A stretch of 64,000 nt of DNA, taken from the NCBI RefSeq assembly GCF_918698155.1, contig NZ_CAKKLX010000016.1, positions 29,988 to 93,987 of the forward strand, read 5' to 3'. This document shows positions 1 through 8,086 of this stretch, piece by piece. Under the pieces are notes generated by a model. That model searched no databases. It saw only the letters and a list, made by a program, of their open reading frames with translations, and was not told the DNA's origin. The stretch comes from Roseomonas sp. CECT 9278 (GTDB taxonomy: Bacteria; Pseudomonadota; Alphaproteobacteria; Acetobacterales; Acetobacteraceae). The position numbers and the translations under genes are program-made. The stretch's first letter is position 1. Each line of letters begins with the position of its first letter.

Positions 1-555
1 GCGCATGTCGGCGCGGCGGTCGATGCCGCCTGGACGACGGCGCTCGCCGCCAGCGCGGCGCGCATCGCCGCCCTGCCGCACGGTGCCGGCGTGCCGTCGC
101 ACCGGCTGGACCTGGATGCCGCGGGCGCGGCGCTGACCCCGGGCATCCTGGCAACCGCGCCAGCCGATCCGATGGCCCTGCTGGCCGAGGATGGCGCCGA
201 TGGCAGCACCGTGTTCCTGCGATCCATGCGCCCGATGGCCGCGCGGCTCGGCGCGGTGGCGGTGCGGCTGAGCGAGGCCGGGTCGCTGGTCGCGGCCGGT
301 GGCGGGCTCGGCTTCGCGATGGCGGGCGTGCCGGGCACGCTGATCGGCCTGACCGGCGGCATCGGCGCCTCCTGGGCGATCGACTGGCTGCTCAATCGCC
401 TGGACGCCTCGCTCAATCGTGCCGCCTTCGAAAGCCAGGCGATCGAGGCGATCGGTCGCGCCGAACGGCATCTCGCGCAGGGCGCGGCCGCCGTCGTGGA
501 GGCTGCGCTGCGGCGCCGCCTGGAGGTTCTCGGGACGGAGATCGAATGCCGATGA
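1..555 (+). CDS. Hypothetical membrane protein, 5' truncated
   Basis: The frame is open from the first base of the window, so the true start lies upstream; 184 codons are visible before the stop at 553-555. The visible part has an Ala-rich helical stretch, then a Gly-rich hydrophobic segment at about bases 295-400 (motifs GGGLGFAMAG and LTGGIGASWAIDWLL) that looks membrane-inserted or hairpin-like, then a charged helical tail. It overlaps the next gene by 10 bases, so the two are probably translated together. I do not recognise the family. Its position at the head of a four-gene run with two other small membrane proteins suggests an envelope role, but that is inference only. Confidence 0.6.
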   Translation, partial: AHVGAAVDAAWTTALAASAARIAALPHGAGVPSHRLDLDAAGAALTPGILATAPADPMALLAEDGADGSTVFLRSMRPMAARLGAVAVRLSEAGSLVAAGGGLGFAMAGVPGTLIGLTGGIGASWAIDWLLNRLDASLNRAAFESQAIEAIGRAERHLAQGAAAVVEAALRRRLEVLGTEIECR

Positions 556-1289
556 GCGACGCCACGCAGGAAACTCCCGCCACGCGGGTCGCGCCCGGCG
601 ACTGGACGGCGCTCCTCACGCTCTGCCTCGCCGCGCTGTCCGGGCTGTTCTCGGTGCTGGCGCTGGTGGTCGCGCTGCATGGCGCGCCACCGATGGTCAC
701 CACTGCGGCGCATGCCGCGGCGCCGCCCTGGGGCACCGAGGCACGGGTGGAACCGCCGCTCGCCGGCGATGCGCCGCGGCTGTTGGTGGCGATCGAATTG
801 CTGATGCCGCATTTGCCGCGCGGCGCGCCCTTCCCGCGCGCCTTCGCGGTGGCGGTGGCGCTGGCGGCCGGCGATGCCGAAGCGACGCGCCTGCTGCTGC
901 CGCTCGCCCCCGCCGCGGCCGAGGGCGCCCCCACGCTGCGGCGCCTGGCCGAGGAGTTCGACGCCGCCGCCGATGCCGCTGTGCTGGCCGAGATGGGCTT
1001 CGGCCCCGATGCCGGCTGGCTGGCGCGCCGCGTCGCCGCGACGATGCGCCTCGGCGCCACGGTCGGCGCCGCCGGCACGCCGGGGCTGGCGGCCCTGCGG
1101 GAGACCGCGGCGCTGCTCGCGGCCGGCGATGCGCCGGCGGCGGAGGCGATGCTCGCGACCCTGGCGCCGGGCACCGGGGCGGCGCTGGGCGGTTGGCGCG
1201 CGGGGCTGCGCCGGCGCATTGCCCTCGATCACGCGCAGGCACGCCTGTCGGCGCTGGCGCTGGAACGCGCGCAGGCGGTCGCACCATGA
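546..1289 (+). CDS. Hypothetical single-pass membrane protein
   Basis: This 247-aa protein has one transmembrane segment near residues 22-46, followed by a long Ala/Leu/Glu-rich helical region to the C-terminus with no recognisable catalytic motif. The layout (short cytoplasmic N-terminus, one anchor, long helical periplasmic part) resembles the mitofilin-like COG4223 proteins of Alphaproteobacteria, but it is shorter and I cannot confirm homology. A GGAG at 537-540 fits the ATG at 546; a second ATG at 552 is also possible. It overlaps the genes on both sides (10 bases upstream, ATGA downstream), which indicates one operon. Confidence 0.6.
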   Translation: MPMSDATQETPATRVAPGDWTALLTLCLAALSGLFSVLALVVALHGAPPMVTTAAHAAAPPWGTEARVEPPLAGDAPRLLVAIELLMPHLPRGAPFPRAFAVAVALAAGDAEATRLLLPLAPAAAEGAPTLRRLAEEFDAAADAAVLAEMGFGPDAGWLARRVAATMRLGATVGAAGTPGLAALRETAALLAAGDAPAAEAMLATLAPGTGAALGGWRAGLRRRIALDHAQARLSALALERAQAVAP

Positions 1290-1702
1290 GCGCGGCGCGC
1301 TTCGACTGGCGCGGCGTGGTGTCGCGCGCGTTGTTCTGCCTGTTCATCGTCTTCGCGATCTACAACCCGTCGGGCACATCCTTCCTGCATTGGGTGCTGT
1401 CGGGGTTCGACTGGTTCTGGGTGAAGCTCGCGACGGGCGCGGCGCTGGTCGCGATCTGCATGGTCATGTGGCGCACCACGATCGGCGTGCTGGGCCTGCG
1501 CGGCGTCGTGCTGGTGATCGCCTTCTGCATCGGCATGGGCATGACCGGGCTGCACCTGACCGGCAGCCGCCTGCTGGCGGGCGACACGCTGCTGGTGGGC
1601 GTGCTGGCGTCGCTCGCGGGCGTGTTCACCGCGGGGCTCTGCTACTCGCACCTGCATCATCGCCTGGGCGGGATCTCGCATACGGAGGATCTGAACAAGT
1701 GA
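1286..1702 (+). CDS. DUF6524 family small membrane protein
   Basis: The 138-aa product begins MSAARFDWRGVVSRALF and carries YNPSG followed by about four hydrophobic helices, ending in a short polar tail. The N-terminal FDWRG / YNPSG pattern with four helices is what I know of the DUF6524 family (function unknown). The ATG overlaps the TGA of the upstream gene, and its own TGA overlaps the GTG of the downstream gene. This places it in a coupled operon with the carbonic-anhydrase-like protein. The open frame extends far upstream, but the overlap and the family N-terminus make 1286 the natural start. Confidence 0.75.
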   Translation: MSAARFDWRGVVSRALFCLFIVFAIYNPSGTSFLHWVLSGFDWFWVKLATGAALVAICMVMWRTTIGVLGLRGVVLVIAFCIGMGMTGLHLTGSRLLAGDTLLVGVLASLAGVFTAGLCYSHLHHRLGGISHTEDLNK

Positions 1703-2643
1703 CCGCTGCCGCCGACACCACGACGCCGCGCAAGGCCGATGCCTTCCTGGTCAGCTGCATCGACCCGCGGCTGACCGACGACACCACCTTCCTGATGGCC
1801 GCGCTGGGGCGCACCGACCGCTACAGCGAGATGCGCATCGCCGGCGCGGCGCTTGCCGCGGTGGATCCCGCGCGCCCGGCCTGGAACACGGCGCTGTGGG
1901 AGAACCTGGCGGCATCGCGCCAGCTGCATGGCGTGCGCGAGGTGATCTTCGTGAACCACCGCGATTGCGGCGCCATGCATGGCTGGGCCGGGCGCCGCCT
2001 GTCCGACGATCCGGCCGATGAACTGCGCCAGCATCACGGCGTGCTGGAACGCGCCGCCGCCGCGGTGCGCGCGCGCCATCCCGACCTGGGCGTGACCATC
2101 AAGCTGATGGAGCTGGATGGCAGCGCGCGGGTGCTGCCCTGTGCCGCCTGCGGCCCGGCGGGCGGGCTGCGGGCGGAGGCGGTCGATCCGGCCGGTGGGC
2201 CGGGCGACCCGGCCGTGCTCCCGGTCCGCCCCGGCGCGGCGGCCTTCGCCGACCTGGTCCGCCTGCGCGCGGGCGGCGGCCTCACGGACCCCGATGCCGA
2301 GCTGGCGCTGCTGACCGACGGTGTCGTGCAGCATGGTCTGACCGCGGCGGAGGCCCGCGCCGTGCTGCTGGCGGAGGCCCGTCGCAGCGGCACCGCCAGC
2401 GGGAGCGCCGCGGCCGCCGAGGCCCGCGCCTTCCTGCGCGCACAGGCCGATCCGCGCGGGCGCGTGGCGCGCACCGATGCGTTGCATGCCGCCGCGCTCT
2501 ACCGCCGCGTCACCGGCCGGCAGGCCACCGAGGCCGAGGCCACCCGCCGCGTGGCGACGCTGATCGAGGCAGAGGGGCTGGCGCCGCGTCCAGATGGCGT
2601 GCTGCGCTCCACCACCTGGTTCCGCCGCATGGCGCAGGCCTGA
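1699..2643 (+). CDS. Beta-carbonic-anhydrase-like protein with C-terminal extension
   Basis: This 314-aa protein starts at a GTG preceded by GGAGG (1684-1688). The zinc-ligand pattern of beta-carbonic anhydrases is visible: C20-x-D22-x-R24 (SCIDPRL) and H87-x-x-C90 (NHRDCG). The core seems to end near residue 150. The remaining ~160 residues, rich in Ala and Arg with a repeated 'AEARA' character, are not part of a normal beta-CA. Known family members hydrate CO2, but several CA-like proteins with reduced cores do not, so activity is uncertain. The GTGA overlap with the DUF6524 gene suggests a shared, possibly membrane-associated, function. Confidence 0.72.
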   Translation: MTAAADTTTPRKADAFLVSCIDPRLTDDTTFLMAALGRTDRYSEMRIAGAALAAVDPARPAWNTALWENLAASRQLHGVREVIFVNHRDCGAMHGWAGRRLSDDPADELRQHHGVLERAAAAVRARHPDLGVTIKLMELDGSARVLPCAACGPAGGLRAEAVDPAGGPGDPAVLPVRPGAAAFADLVRLRAGGGLTDPDAELALLTDGVVQHGLTAAEARAVLLAEARRSGTASGSAAAAEARAFLRAQADPRGRVARTDALHAAALYRRVTGRQATEAEATRRVATLIEAEGLAPRPDGVLRSTTWFRRMAQA

Positions 2644-2656
2644 GGCCGGCGCGCCG

Positions 2657-3460
2657 CTACTCGCCCAGCCGGGCCGCGACCTCGGCGTGTTCCGCGAAGT
2701 CCGGCTCGGCGCGATGTTCCTCGAGGAACGCCGCGAAGGCGCGGAAGGACCCGCGCGCGGCCTCCGGCGGCAAGGCACCCATCGCCTGCCAGAAGCGCAG
2801 CAGCACCATCCAGGTGGCGCAGACATCGGTTTCGCAATAGGTCGCGACCTCGGCCCCGCGGCCCGCCGCCATCGCGGGCTCCACCTGCGCGCCATGCATG
2901 CCGGCCTTGGCGGTGAGGCCGATCAGCGCCGCGGCCTCGGTCAGCGATGGCATGGGCGAGGCGCGGAAGCCCGAGAGCCGATCGGCCAGGTCGATATGGT
3001 CCGTGCCATACCGGTATCCGTAGTTGCGCCCGTTCGCCCCATGCAGGGCCGGCATCGCGACGCCGCATGCCATGGCGCGGTAGCGCAGCACCGGCAGGTC
3101 GAAGCCGGAGGTGTTGAACCCGGCCAGCACCGGCGCCGGGCGGCCCGCCAGCGTGCGTTCGAACAGCGCCAGGATCTCCGCCTCCGGCGTATCGCCGATG
3201 TGGCGCGAGGCGAGGCGGCGCACGCGCCAGGGGTCCTCGGCGCTGTCGCGGTCCGCCACCAGCAGCGCCAGGCACGCGACGGCGTGCAGCGGGACCTTCA
3301 GGAAGGCGGTGGCGGCGACCTGCCCCTCGCGCATGTAGCGGGCGCCCAGGGCTTCGCGCAGCGCCGCGTCGTCCATGCGTTCAGCCGCCTCGCCCATCAG
3401 GGCGCGGCCGGCCACGAGGTCGGGGACGGTCTCGATATCGAAGACGACGACGCGGTCCAT
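2657..3460 (-). CDS. 3'-5' exonuclease, PolB-like proofreading fold
   Basis: The 267-aa product has the DEDD exonuclease layout: D8-I-E10 in VVVFDIET, the second motif GFNTSGFDLP with D121, and a final Y-x3-D type motif (YCETDV, D212). These are the metal-binding acidic residues of the RNase H-like exonuclease fold, here of the PF10108 'predicted PolB-like 3'-5' exonuclease' type. It would trim single-stranded DNA ends or RNA, in repair or turnover; the natural substrate is not known. The gene stands alone on the minus strand, with convergent transcription from the carbonic-anhydrase-like gene. The start is the first ATG, giving a hydrophobic beta strand directly before DIE. Confidence 0.82.
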   Translation of the reverse strand: MDRVVVFDIETVPDLVAGRALMGEAAERMDDAALREALGARYMREGQVAATAFLKVPLHAVACLALLVADRDSAEDPWRVRRLASRHIGDTPEAEILALFERTLAGRPAPVLAGFNTSGFDLPVLRYRAMACGVAMPALHGANGRNYGYRYGTDHIDLADRLSGFRASPMPSLTEAAALIGLTAKAGMHGAQVEPAMAAGRGAEVATYCETDVCATWMVLLRFWQAMGALPPEAARGSFRAFAAFLEEHRAEPDFAEHAEVAARLGE

Positions 3461-3616
3461 GCGGTGGCGATGTTCCTTGGGCGGCGGGCATCATGCGCGG
3501 GGACGTGCGCCGCCGCCACCGGCCTGCGCGCGGTGCCGCCGCCGGTGCGCCCCCGTCATGGCGGCGTGTCCGCCGTCGTGCCACGCGCACAGCAGGCTGC
3601 GGCGTCCGACCGGGCG

Positions 3617-4762
3617 CTACGCCGCCGGCCGCGCGAGCCGCAGGCCGAGCAGCGCGCAGACCGCCACCAGCATGGCCCAGAAGCCGCCCAGCGCCGGCCC
3701 CGCGCCGACCGCGTCCACCGCCAGCCCGGTCAGCAGCGGCGGCACGCAGAAGCCGAGATGCGCCACCAGGAACACGCCGGCGGCAGCGCGCGCACGGTCC
3801 GCGCCGGAGGCAGCCTCGCTGGCGCCGGCCAGCGCGCCGACGAACAGGAAGCCATAGGCGGCGCTGCCGACCAGCGCGCCGCCCGCCAGCAGCAGCGGCA
3901 GCGACACCGTGAGCGTGCCCAGGATCACCAGCCCCGCCCCCGCCACCAGCACCGGCAGGCCGATCAGCGACAGGGTGCGCGCGGGCAGCCGCCCGATCGC
4001 CTGCTGCACCGCCGTGCCCGCCAGGATCATGAAGCAAACCGCGATCGGGCCCAGGCGCGGATGCCCGGCCATCGCCAGCGCGCTCGGCACCGAGGTGATG
4101 GTCACGCCTGTCACCCCCCAGGCGGCGAACATCCCGAAGGACCCCGCGACGGTGCCGCGCGGGAAGGCCGGCACGCGCAGCCAGGCCACGCGTTCCTGCG
4201 GCCGCGGGTCGGGCAGGCGCGCCACCACCACGGCCAGCACCGCGACCGCGGCCAGGTGGGCCCAGAAGGTGACGGGCGGTTCGGCATCGCCCAGCAGCCA
4301 CAGCGCGCCGAGTGTCGCGAGCGCGCCCGCGCCGTAGGAGCCTGCGGTGGCAAACGCCGTCACGCGCGCCGCCTGGCGCCCGGCCTCCGGCCCGCCGGCG
4401 AGCTCCGCGGCCCAGGCGGTCGCGCCGCCCGCGACCAGGCCGATCGCAAGCCCCTGCAGCAGCCGCGCGACACCCAGGGCCACCAAGCCAGGCGCCAGCA
4501 CCAGGCACAAGGTGGACAGCCCGGCCAGCAGCAGCGCCGCCAGCACGCAGGGCCGCCGCCCGATCCGGTCCGACAGCCCGCCCAGCAGCGGCGCGGTGAC
4601 GATCAGCGTCGCCGCATAGACGATGAAGGCGGCGGCCAGCCCCGATGCGCCGCCGCCGTCGCGCGCCGCATAGGTGGTGAACAACGGCATCGCGAGGGTG
4701 GTGGAGATGCCGATCGCGAAAACCGCGCCGCCGATCGCGATCACGCCAGGGTTCAGGGACAC
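3617..4762 (-). CDS. MFS transporter
   Basis: About 381 residues with twelve predicted hydrophobic helices, no soluble domain, and the MFS loop motif between helices 2 and 3 (GGLSDRIGRRP). This is the pattern of proton-driven small-molecule exporters or importers; the substrate cannot be read from sequence. The open frame runs to 4921, but the extra 53 residues are Arg/Pro-rich and not membrane-like. The GTG at 4762 directly before SLNPGVIAIGGAVF is therefore the better start. It is divergent from the BKACE gene across a ~205-base gap that must hold both promoters. Confidence 0.8.
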   Translation of the reverse strand: MSLNPGVIAIGGAVFAIGISTTLAMPLFTTYAARDGGGASGLAAAFIVYAATLIVTAPLLGGLSDRIGRRPCVLAALLLAGLSTLCLVLAPGLVALGVARLLQGLAIGLVAGGATAWAAELAGGPEAGRQAARVTAFATAGSYGAGALATLGALWLLGDAEPPVTFWAHLAAVAVLAVVVARLPDPRPQERVAWLRVPAFPRGTVAGSFGMFAAWGVTGVTITSVPSALAMAGHPRLGPIAVCFMILAGTAVQQAIGRLPARTLSLIGLPVLVAGAGLVILGTLTVSLPLLLAGGALVGSAAYGFLFVGALAGASEAASGADRARAAAGVFLVAHLGFCVPPLLTGLAVDAVGAGPALGGFWAMLVAVCALLGLRLARPAA

Positions 4763-4967
4763 GGCAACAGGATCGGGCCGCGCGCGGGTGCCGTCAACGC
4801 GGGGGGTTCCGGCGCGCAGCCGCGCGGGGCAGGATCGCCGCGGCATCGATGTCGCGCGCAGCGGCCACGTCAGGTTCCATCGCGGCGAAACGCGATGGAC
4901 GCCCGCCAACCCTGCGCGCATGCCGGTCGCCCCGGAAGGTCGCCGGCATCAGCGCGGAGGAAGCAAC

Positions 4968-5894
4968 ATGTCCAAGGTCATCATCACCTGTGCCGTCACC
5001 GGCGCGATCCACACGCCGTCCATGTCGGAGCACCTGCCGATCACGCCGCAGCAGATCGCCGAGCAGTCGATCGCGGCCGCCGAGGCCGGCGCGTCCATCA
5101 TCCACCTGCATGCGCGCGACCCGATCGACGGCCGGCCCACGCCGGACCCGGCGGTGTTCATGCAGTTCCTGCCGGTGATCAAGCAGTCGACCGACGCGGT
5201 CATCAACATCACGACCGGCGGTGGCCTGGGCATGACGCTCGATGAGCGCCTGGCCGCGCCGCTGCTGGCCAAGCCCGAGATGTGCAGCCTCAACATGGGC
5301 AGCATGAACTTCAACATCGCGCCGTCCGCCGCGCGGGTGAAGCAGTTCAAGCACGACTGGGAAAAGCCGTATCTGGAAGGCACCACCAACTACATCTTCC
5401 GCAACACCTTCCAGGACATCGAGCAGGTGGTGGAACGGCTCGGCAAGGGCCACGGCACGCGCTTCGAATTCGAGTGCTACGACGTGGGCCACCTGTACAA
5501 CCTCGCACACATGCTCGACCGCAAGGTGGTGGAGCCGCCGCTGTTCACCCAGACCATCTTCGGCATCCTGGGCGGCATCGGCGCCGAGCACCGCAACCTG
5601 ATGTTCATGAAGGAGACCGCGGACCGGCTGTTCGGCGATGCCTATGTCTGGTCGGTGCTGGCGGCCGGGCGGCACCAGATGCCCTTCGTGACCATGGCGG
5701 CGATGATGGGCGGGAATGTGCGCGTGGGGCTCGAGGACAGCCTGTGGATCGGCAAGGGCCAGGCGGCCACGTCGAACGCGCAGCAGGTGGCGAAGATCCG
5801 CCGCATCATCGAGGACCTGTCGATGGAGGTCGCGACACCGGCGGAAGCGCGGGCGATGCTGAAATTGAAGGGCGGCGACCTGGTGGGGTTCTGA
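4968..5894 (+). CDS. 3-keto-5-aminohexanoate cleavage enzyme family (BKACE, DUF849)
   Basis: This 308-aa TIM-barrel protein opens with MSKVIITCAVTGAIHTPSMS and carries the zinc-binding H46-L-H48 in IIHLHARDP, the hallmark of beta-keto acid cleavage enzymes. Family members condense a beta-keto acid with acetyl-CoA and split it into acetoacetate plus a new CoA ester; substrates vary widely (lysine fermentation, carnitine and others). A strong GGAGGA at 4956-4961 fixes the ATG at 4968, although the frame is open much further upstream. A 59-aa membrane protein follows after six bases. The exact beta-keto substrate is unknown. Confidence 0.88.
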   Translation: MSKVIITCAVTGAIHTPSMSEHLPITPQQIAEQSIAAAEAGASIIHLHARDPIDGRPTPDPAVFMQFLPVIKQSTDAVINITTGGGLGMTLDERLAAPLLAKPEMCSLNMGSMNFNIAPSAARVKQFKHDWEKPYLEGTTNYIFRNTFQDIEQVVERLGKGHGTRFEFECYDVGHLYNLAHMLDRKVVEPPLFTQTIFGILGGIGAEHRNLMFMKETADRLFGDAYVWSVLAAGRHQMPFVTMAAMMGGNVRVGLEDSLWIGKGQAATSNAQQVAKIRRIIEDLSMEVATPAEARAMLKLKGGDLVGF

Positions 5895-5900
5895 CGCGAC

Positions 5901-6080
5901 ATGTCGGACCCGGATCGCGGACAACGCCCCACCTTCGAGCCCGGCCAGGGGCCTGGACTCGGCCGCAAGAACGAAATTCCGTACGGCCTGACCAAGACGC
6001 AGTTCGTCGTCGGCCTGGTCGTGCTCATCCTGCTGTTCTTCGTTGCCTTCGGCCTCGCGATGTCGTGGCAGGGCGAGTGA
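5901..6080 (+). CDS. Small single-pass membrane protein (59 aa)
   Basis: An ATG six bases after the BKACE stop opens a 59-codon frame. The product has a polar, Gly/Pro-rich N-terminus (MSDPDRGQRP...), a basic stretch GLGRKNEIPYG, and one clear transmembrane helix (FVVGLVVLILLFFVAFGLAM) before a short tail WQGE. The clean polar-basic-hydrophobic order and the tight spacing to the upstream gene support a real gene, translated with the BKACE enzyme. I do not recognise a named family. It is short enough to be skipped by default gene callers. Confidence 0.6.
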   Translation: MSDPDRGQRPTFEPGQGPGLGRKNEIPYGLTKTQFVVGLVVLILLFFVAFGLAMSWQGE

Positions 6081-6112
6081 CGGCGCAATCGCCGCCCGCG
6101 GTGCGAGGCCCG

Positions 6113-6592
6113 TCAGGATGACCGCTCCACCCGCGTGAGCCAGCAGCCCGGCCGCGCGGTGTGGATGTTCACATAGGCCACGCGCGGGTCGTCGATCCGT
6201 GTGCGCAGTGCCGCCTCCGCCTCCTCGCCCGGCACCACCACGCCGAGGTCGTACAGGCACATCCCCGCCGCATCGTAGTGACGCAGGCTGACGATGGCGT
6301 TGCGCGCGACCGTCTCCGGCAGCGCATCCTCGACCGGCGCGCCGCCGCAATCCTGCGCATGCAGGAACACCGGGGAGGGCGCCCAGTACGGCCCTTGCGG
6401 CAGCGGCAGATCCCAGGACGCGAGCAGCATCGTCTCGCCTGGCCGGCCCAGCCGCAGGCAGGCGCGGCAAGGAAATCCAGGCCCATCGACCGGGCGGACA
6501 TGCACCGCCCCGCCGCGATCATCGCGATGCGTGGCACGGAAGCGGGTGGCGGAATCGGCATCCATCGGGATGCAGCGGAAGCGTGTGCTCAT
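6113..6592 (-). CDS. DUF1203 domain-containing protein
   Basis: The 159-aa product begins MSTRFRCIPMDADSATRFR and contains PGFPCRACLRLG, followed by a mixed alpha/beta segment with the FLHAQDC motif; this is the DUF1203 pattern, function unknown. It carries several cysteines (CRAC, QDC, GMC) that could bind metal or form disulfides, but no signal peptide, so it is probably cytoplasmic. The frame runs upstream to 6769, but those 59 residues are low-complexity Arg/Ala/Pro; the ATG at 6592 matches the family N-terminus. It is convergent with the small membrane protein gene. Confidence 0.8.
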   Translation of the reverse strand: MSTRFRCIPMDADSATRFRATHRDDRGGAVHVRPVDGPGFPCRACLRLGRPGETMLLASWDLPLPQGPYWAPSPVFLHAQDCGGAPVEDALPETVARNAIVSLRHYDAAGMCLYDLGVVVPGEEAEAALRTRIDDPRVAYVNIHTARPGCWLTRVERSS

Positions 6593-6654
6593 GGCGCGAT
6601 CCTGGCGCGTCGCGCGCGCCCGCGCCTTCCGCCTGTTGCGCCCGCATGCGGCAC

Positions 6655-6684
6655 CGCGCCCGCATCGCGATGGATGCGGGCGCG
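6655..6684. other. Perfect 12-bp inverted repeat (hairpin)
   Basis: Arms CGCGCCCGCATC (6655-6666) and GATGCGGGCGCG (6673-6684) are perfect complements around a six-base loop. It lies between two minus-strand genes, about 80 bases past the stop of the DUF4394 gene and about 60 bases before the DUF1203 start. No T-tract follows on the minus strand, so it is not a classical terminator. It may stop Rho-dependent transcription or protect the upstream mRNA end. Confidence 0.45.
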
Positions 6685-6765
6685 GGCCGGCGCTTTCCCC
6701 CGGGAGGGCGCCGCGGCAGGGGGCACTGGCCGCGGGGGGTTGTGCCCGCCGGGGGCGCGCAGGGG

Positions 6766-7551
6766 TCACCGCATCGCGGCGATGTCGATCACCTCGGCCG
6801 CGGGCAGACCCGCCACCGCACCGGTCGCGGTGGCCGCGCCGGTCTCGAGGTTCACCATGTGCAGCGTCCCGCCGGCCAGCAGGAAGCCCATGTTGGCCCC
6901 GCCCTCGCCGGCCAGGATGTCGAAGGCGACACCCGGCGGCAGCGTGGCGGCGACCTGGCCGCGCGGCTGCTGCACCCCGTCATTGGGCGGCGCCTGCAGG
7001 TTGAAGGTGCGGGTCAGCGTGTCGATGGTGTACAGCGCCGTCGCGGTCGCGCCCGCCATGCTGTTGGTATAGGCGCCGGCGGTGACGCGCGGCGCCTGTT
7101 CGGCGAAGGGCGTGCCGGCGGCGAACTTCAGCTGGCCGTCGCGCGCGGCCTCGCCGGTCTCGACATTCACGCGCAGATTGATGCCGTTCATGCCCATCAC
7201 GCGCAGGCGATTGGCGACCGGGTTGAAATCCACCACCGCACGGCCGCCGGGCTGGAATTCGCCGCTGATGCGGCTGACCTGCGCGGCGCGGCCATTGGCG
7301 GGGTCGATGGTCACGATCTGGCCGCGCTCGGTCACGCCATAGATGCGGCCATCCTGCGGGCGCTGGTCGATGCCCATGACGCGGCCATCGGCGCCGGTGA
7401 TGCGCACGGGCGCGCTCGCACGGCGCGTCTCGCTGTCGATGCGCACCAGCGCGTTGTCGGCGGTCAGGCCCAGCAGCGTGGCGGCCTGCAGCGGCGCGGC
7501 AGCCGCGACCATGCCGAAGGCGGCGAGCGTCAGGCGCAGGGGAGTCGTCAT
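6766..7551 (-). CDS. Secreted DUF4394 protein
   Basis: This 261-aa product has a signal peptide ending near ...AAPLQAA and then repeated beta-propeller-like blades: LLGLTADNALVRID, GIDQRPQDGRIYGVTERG, DFNPVANRLRVMG, NMAGATATALYTID-like segments. This matches DUF4394 (function unknown), in which propeller blades describe position-dependent values. The ATG at 7551 begins the signal peptide; the open frame continues upstream without a plausible protein. It is probably periplasmic or extracellular. Downstream lies a strong hairpin at 6655-6684. Confidence 0.82.
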   Translation of the reverse strand: MTTPLRLTLAAFGMVAAAAPLQAATLLGLTADNALVRIDSETRRASAPVRITGADGRVMGIDQRPQDGRIYGVTERGQIVTIDPANGRAAQVSRISGEFQPGGRAVVDFNPVANRLRVMGMNGINLRVNVETGEAARDGQLKFAAGTPFAEQAPRVTAGAYTNSMAGATATALYTIDTLTRTFNLQAPPNDGVQQPRGQVAATLPPGVAFDILAGEGGANMGFLLAGGTLHMVNLETGAATATGAVAGLPAAEVIDIAAMR

Positions 7552-7663
7552 GGCGGTCTCTCCATGGGTTGGAACGAGGCCGCCATCGGCCCCGCTGACC
7601 GCCTTACGGAGGCCCTCCACGGATGGATGCAGTCGCGCGATCACGAAATCGCGCGCCGCGCGG

Positions 7664-8086
7664 TCAGGGTGCCGGCAGCACCACGATGGTGACAGTGCGG
7701 GAGGGCGGTTCGGCCGCGCGCACGCGCGGGCTGAACTGCGCGCTGCGGGCCTCGGCGCGCAGCCGGTCGCGCTCGATGCCGCGGCTGGACAGCGCCAGCG
7801 CCACGGCGCGCGCGCGTTCGGCCGCCAGGCGGATCGAGGTGGTCGCCCCGCCCTCCTGGCCCGCATGGCCCAGCAGGCAGGCAACGCGGCTGGGGTTCTG
7901 CCGCAGCAGTTCCTCGGCCGCTGCGAGCGGCGTGCGCGCGGCATCCGTCACCCGCGCATTGCCGCGGGCGAAGGGGACGGAGAAGACGTCGTCCTCCACC
8001 TGCTCGGCGCCGACGCAGTTGAACGGGCGGATCTGCGCGGTGGCCGGTGCGGCCAGCAGCGCGAAGGCGAGGACCAGGCGGATCAT
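7664..8086 (-). CDS. OmpA-like periplasmic protein
   Basis: The 140-aa product has a short signal peptide (MIRLVLAFALLAAPATAQ) and an OmpA C-terminal-like fold: a G-H-A-G turn followed by the long helix LAAERARAVALALSSRGI and a final beta strand. This is the part of OmpA proteins that contacts peptidoglycan; no beta-barrel is attached, so it would act as a free periplasmic domain. Conservation of the diaminopimelate-binding Asp/Arg pair is not obvious, so binding is uncertain. Its ATG overlaps the stop of the cupin gene (8083-8086), showing translational coupling. Confidence 0.72.
   Translation of the reverse strand: MIRLVLAFALLAAPATAQIRPFNCVGAEQVEDDVFSVPFARGNARVTDAARTPLAAAEELLRQNPSRVACLLGHAGQEGGATTSIRLAAERARAVALALSSRGIERDRLRAEARSAQFSPRVRAAEPPSRTVTIVVLPAP

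Noticed and set aside
2594..5245. 883-codon plus-strand open frame across the exonuclease and MFS genes
   Set aside because: It is Arg/Gln/His-rich and antisense to two recognisable proteins; long stop-free shadow frames are expected at this GC content.
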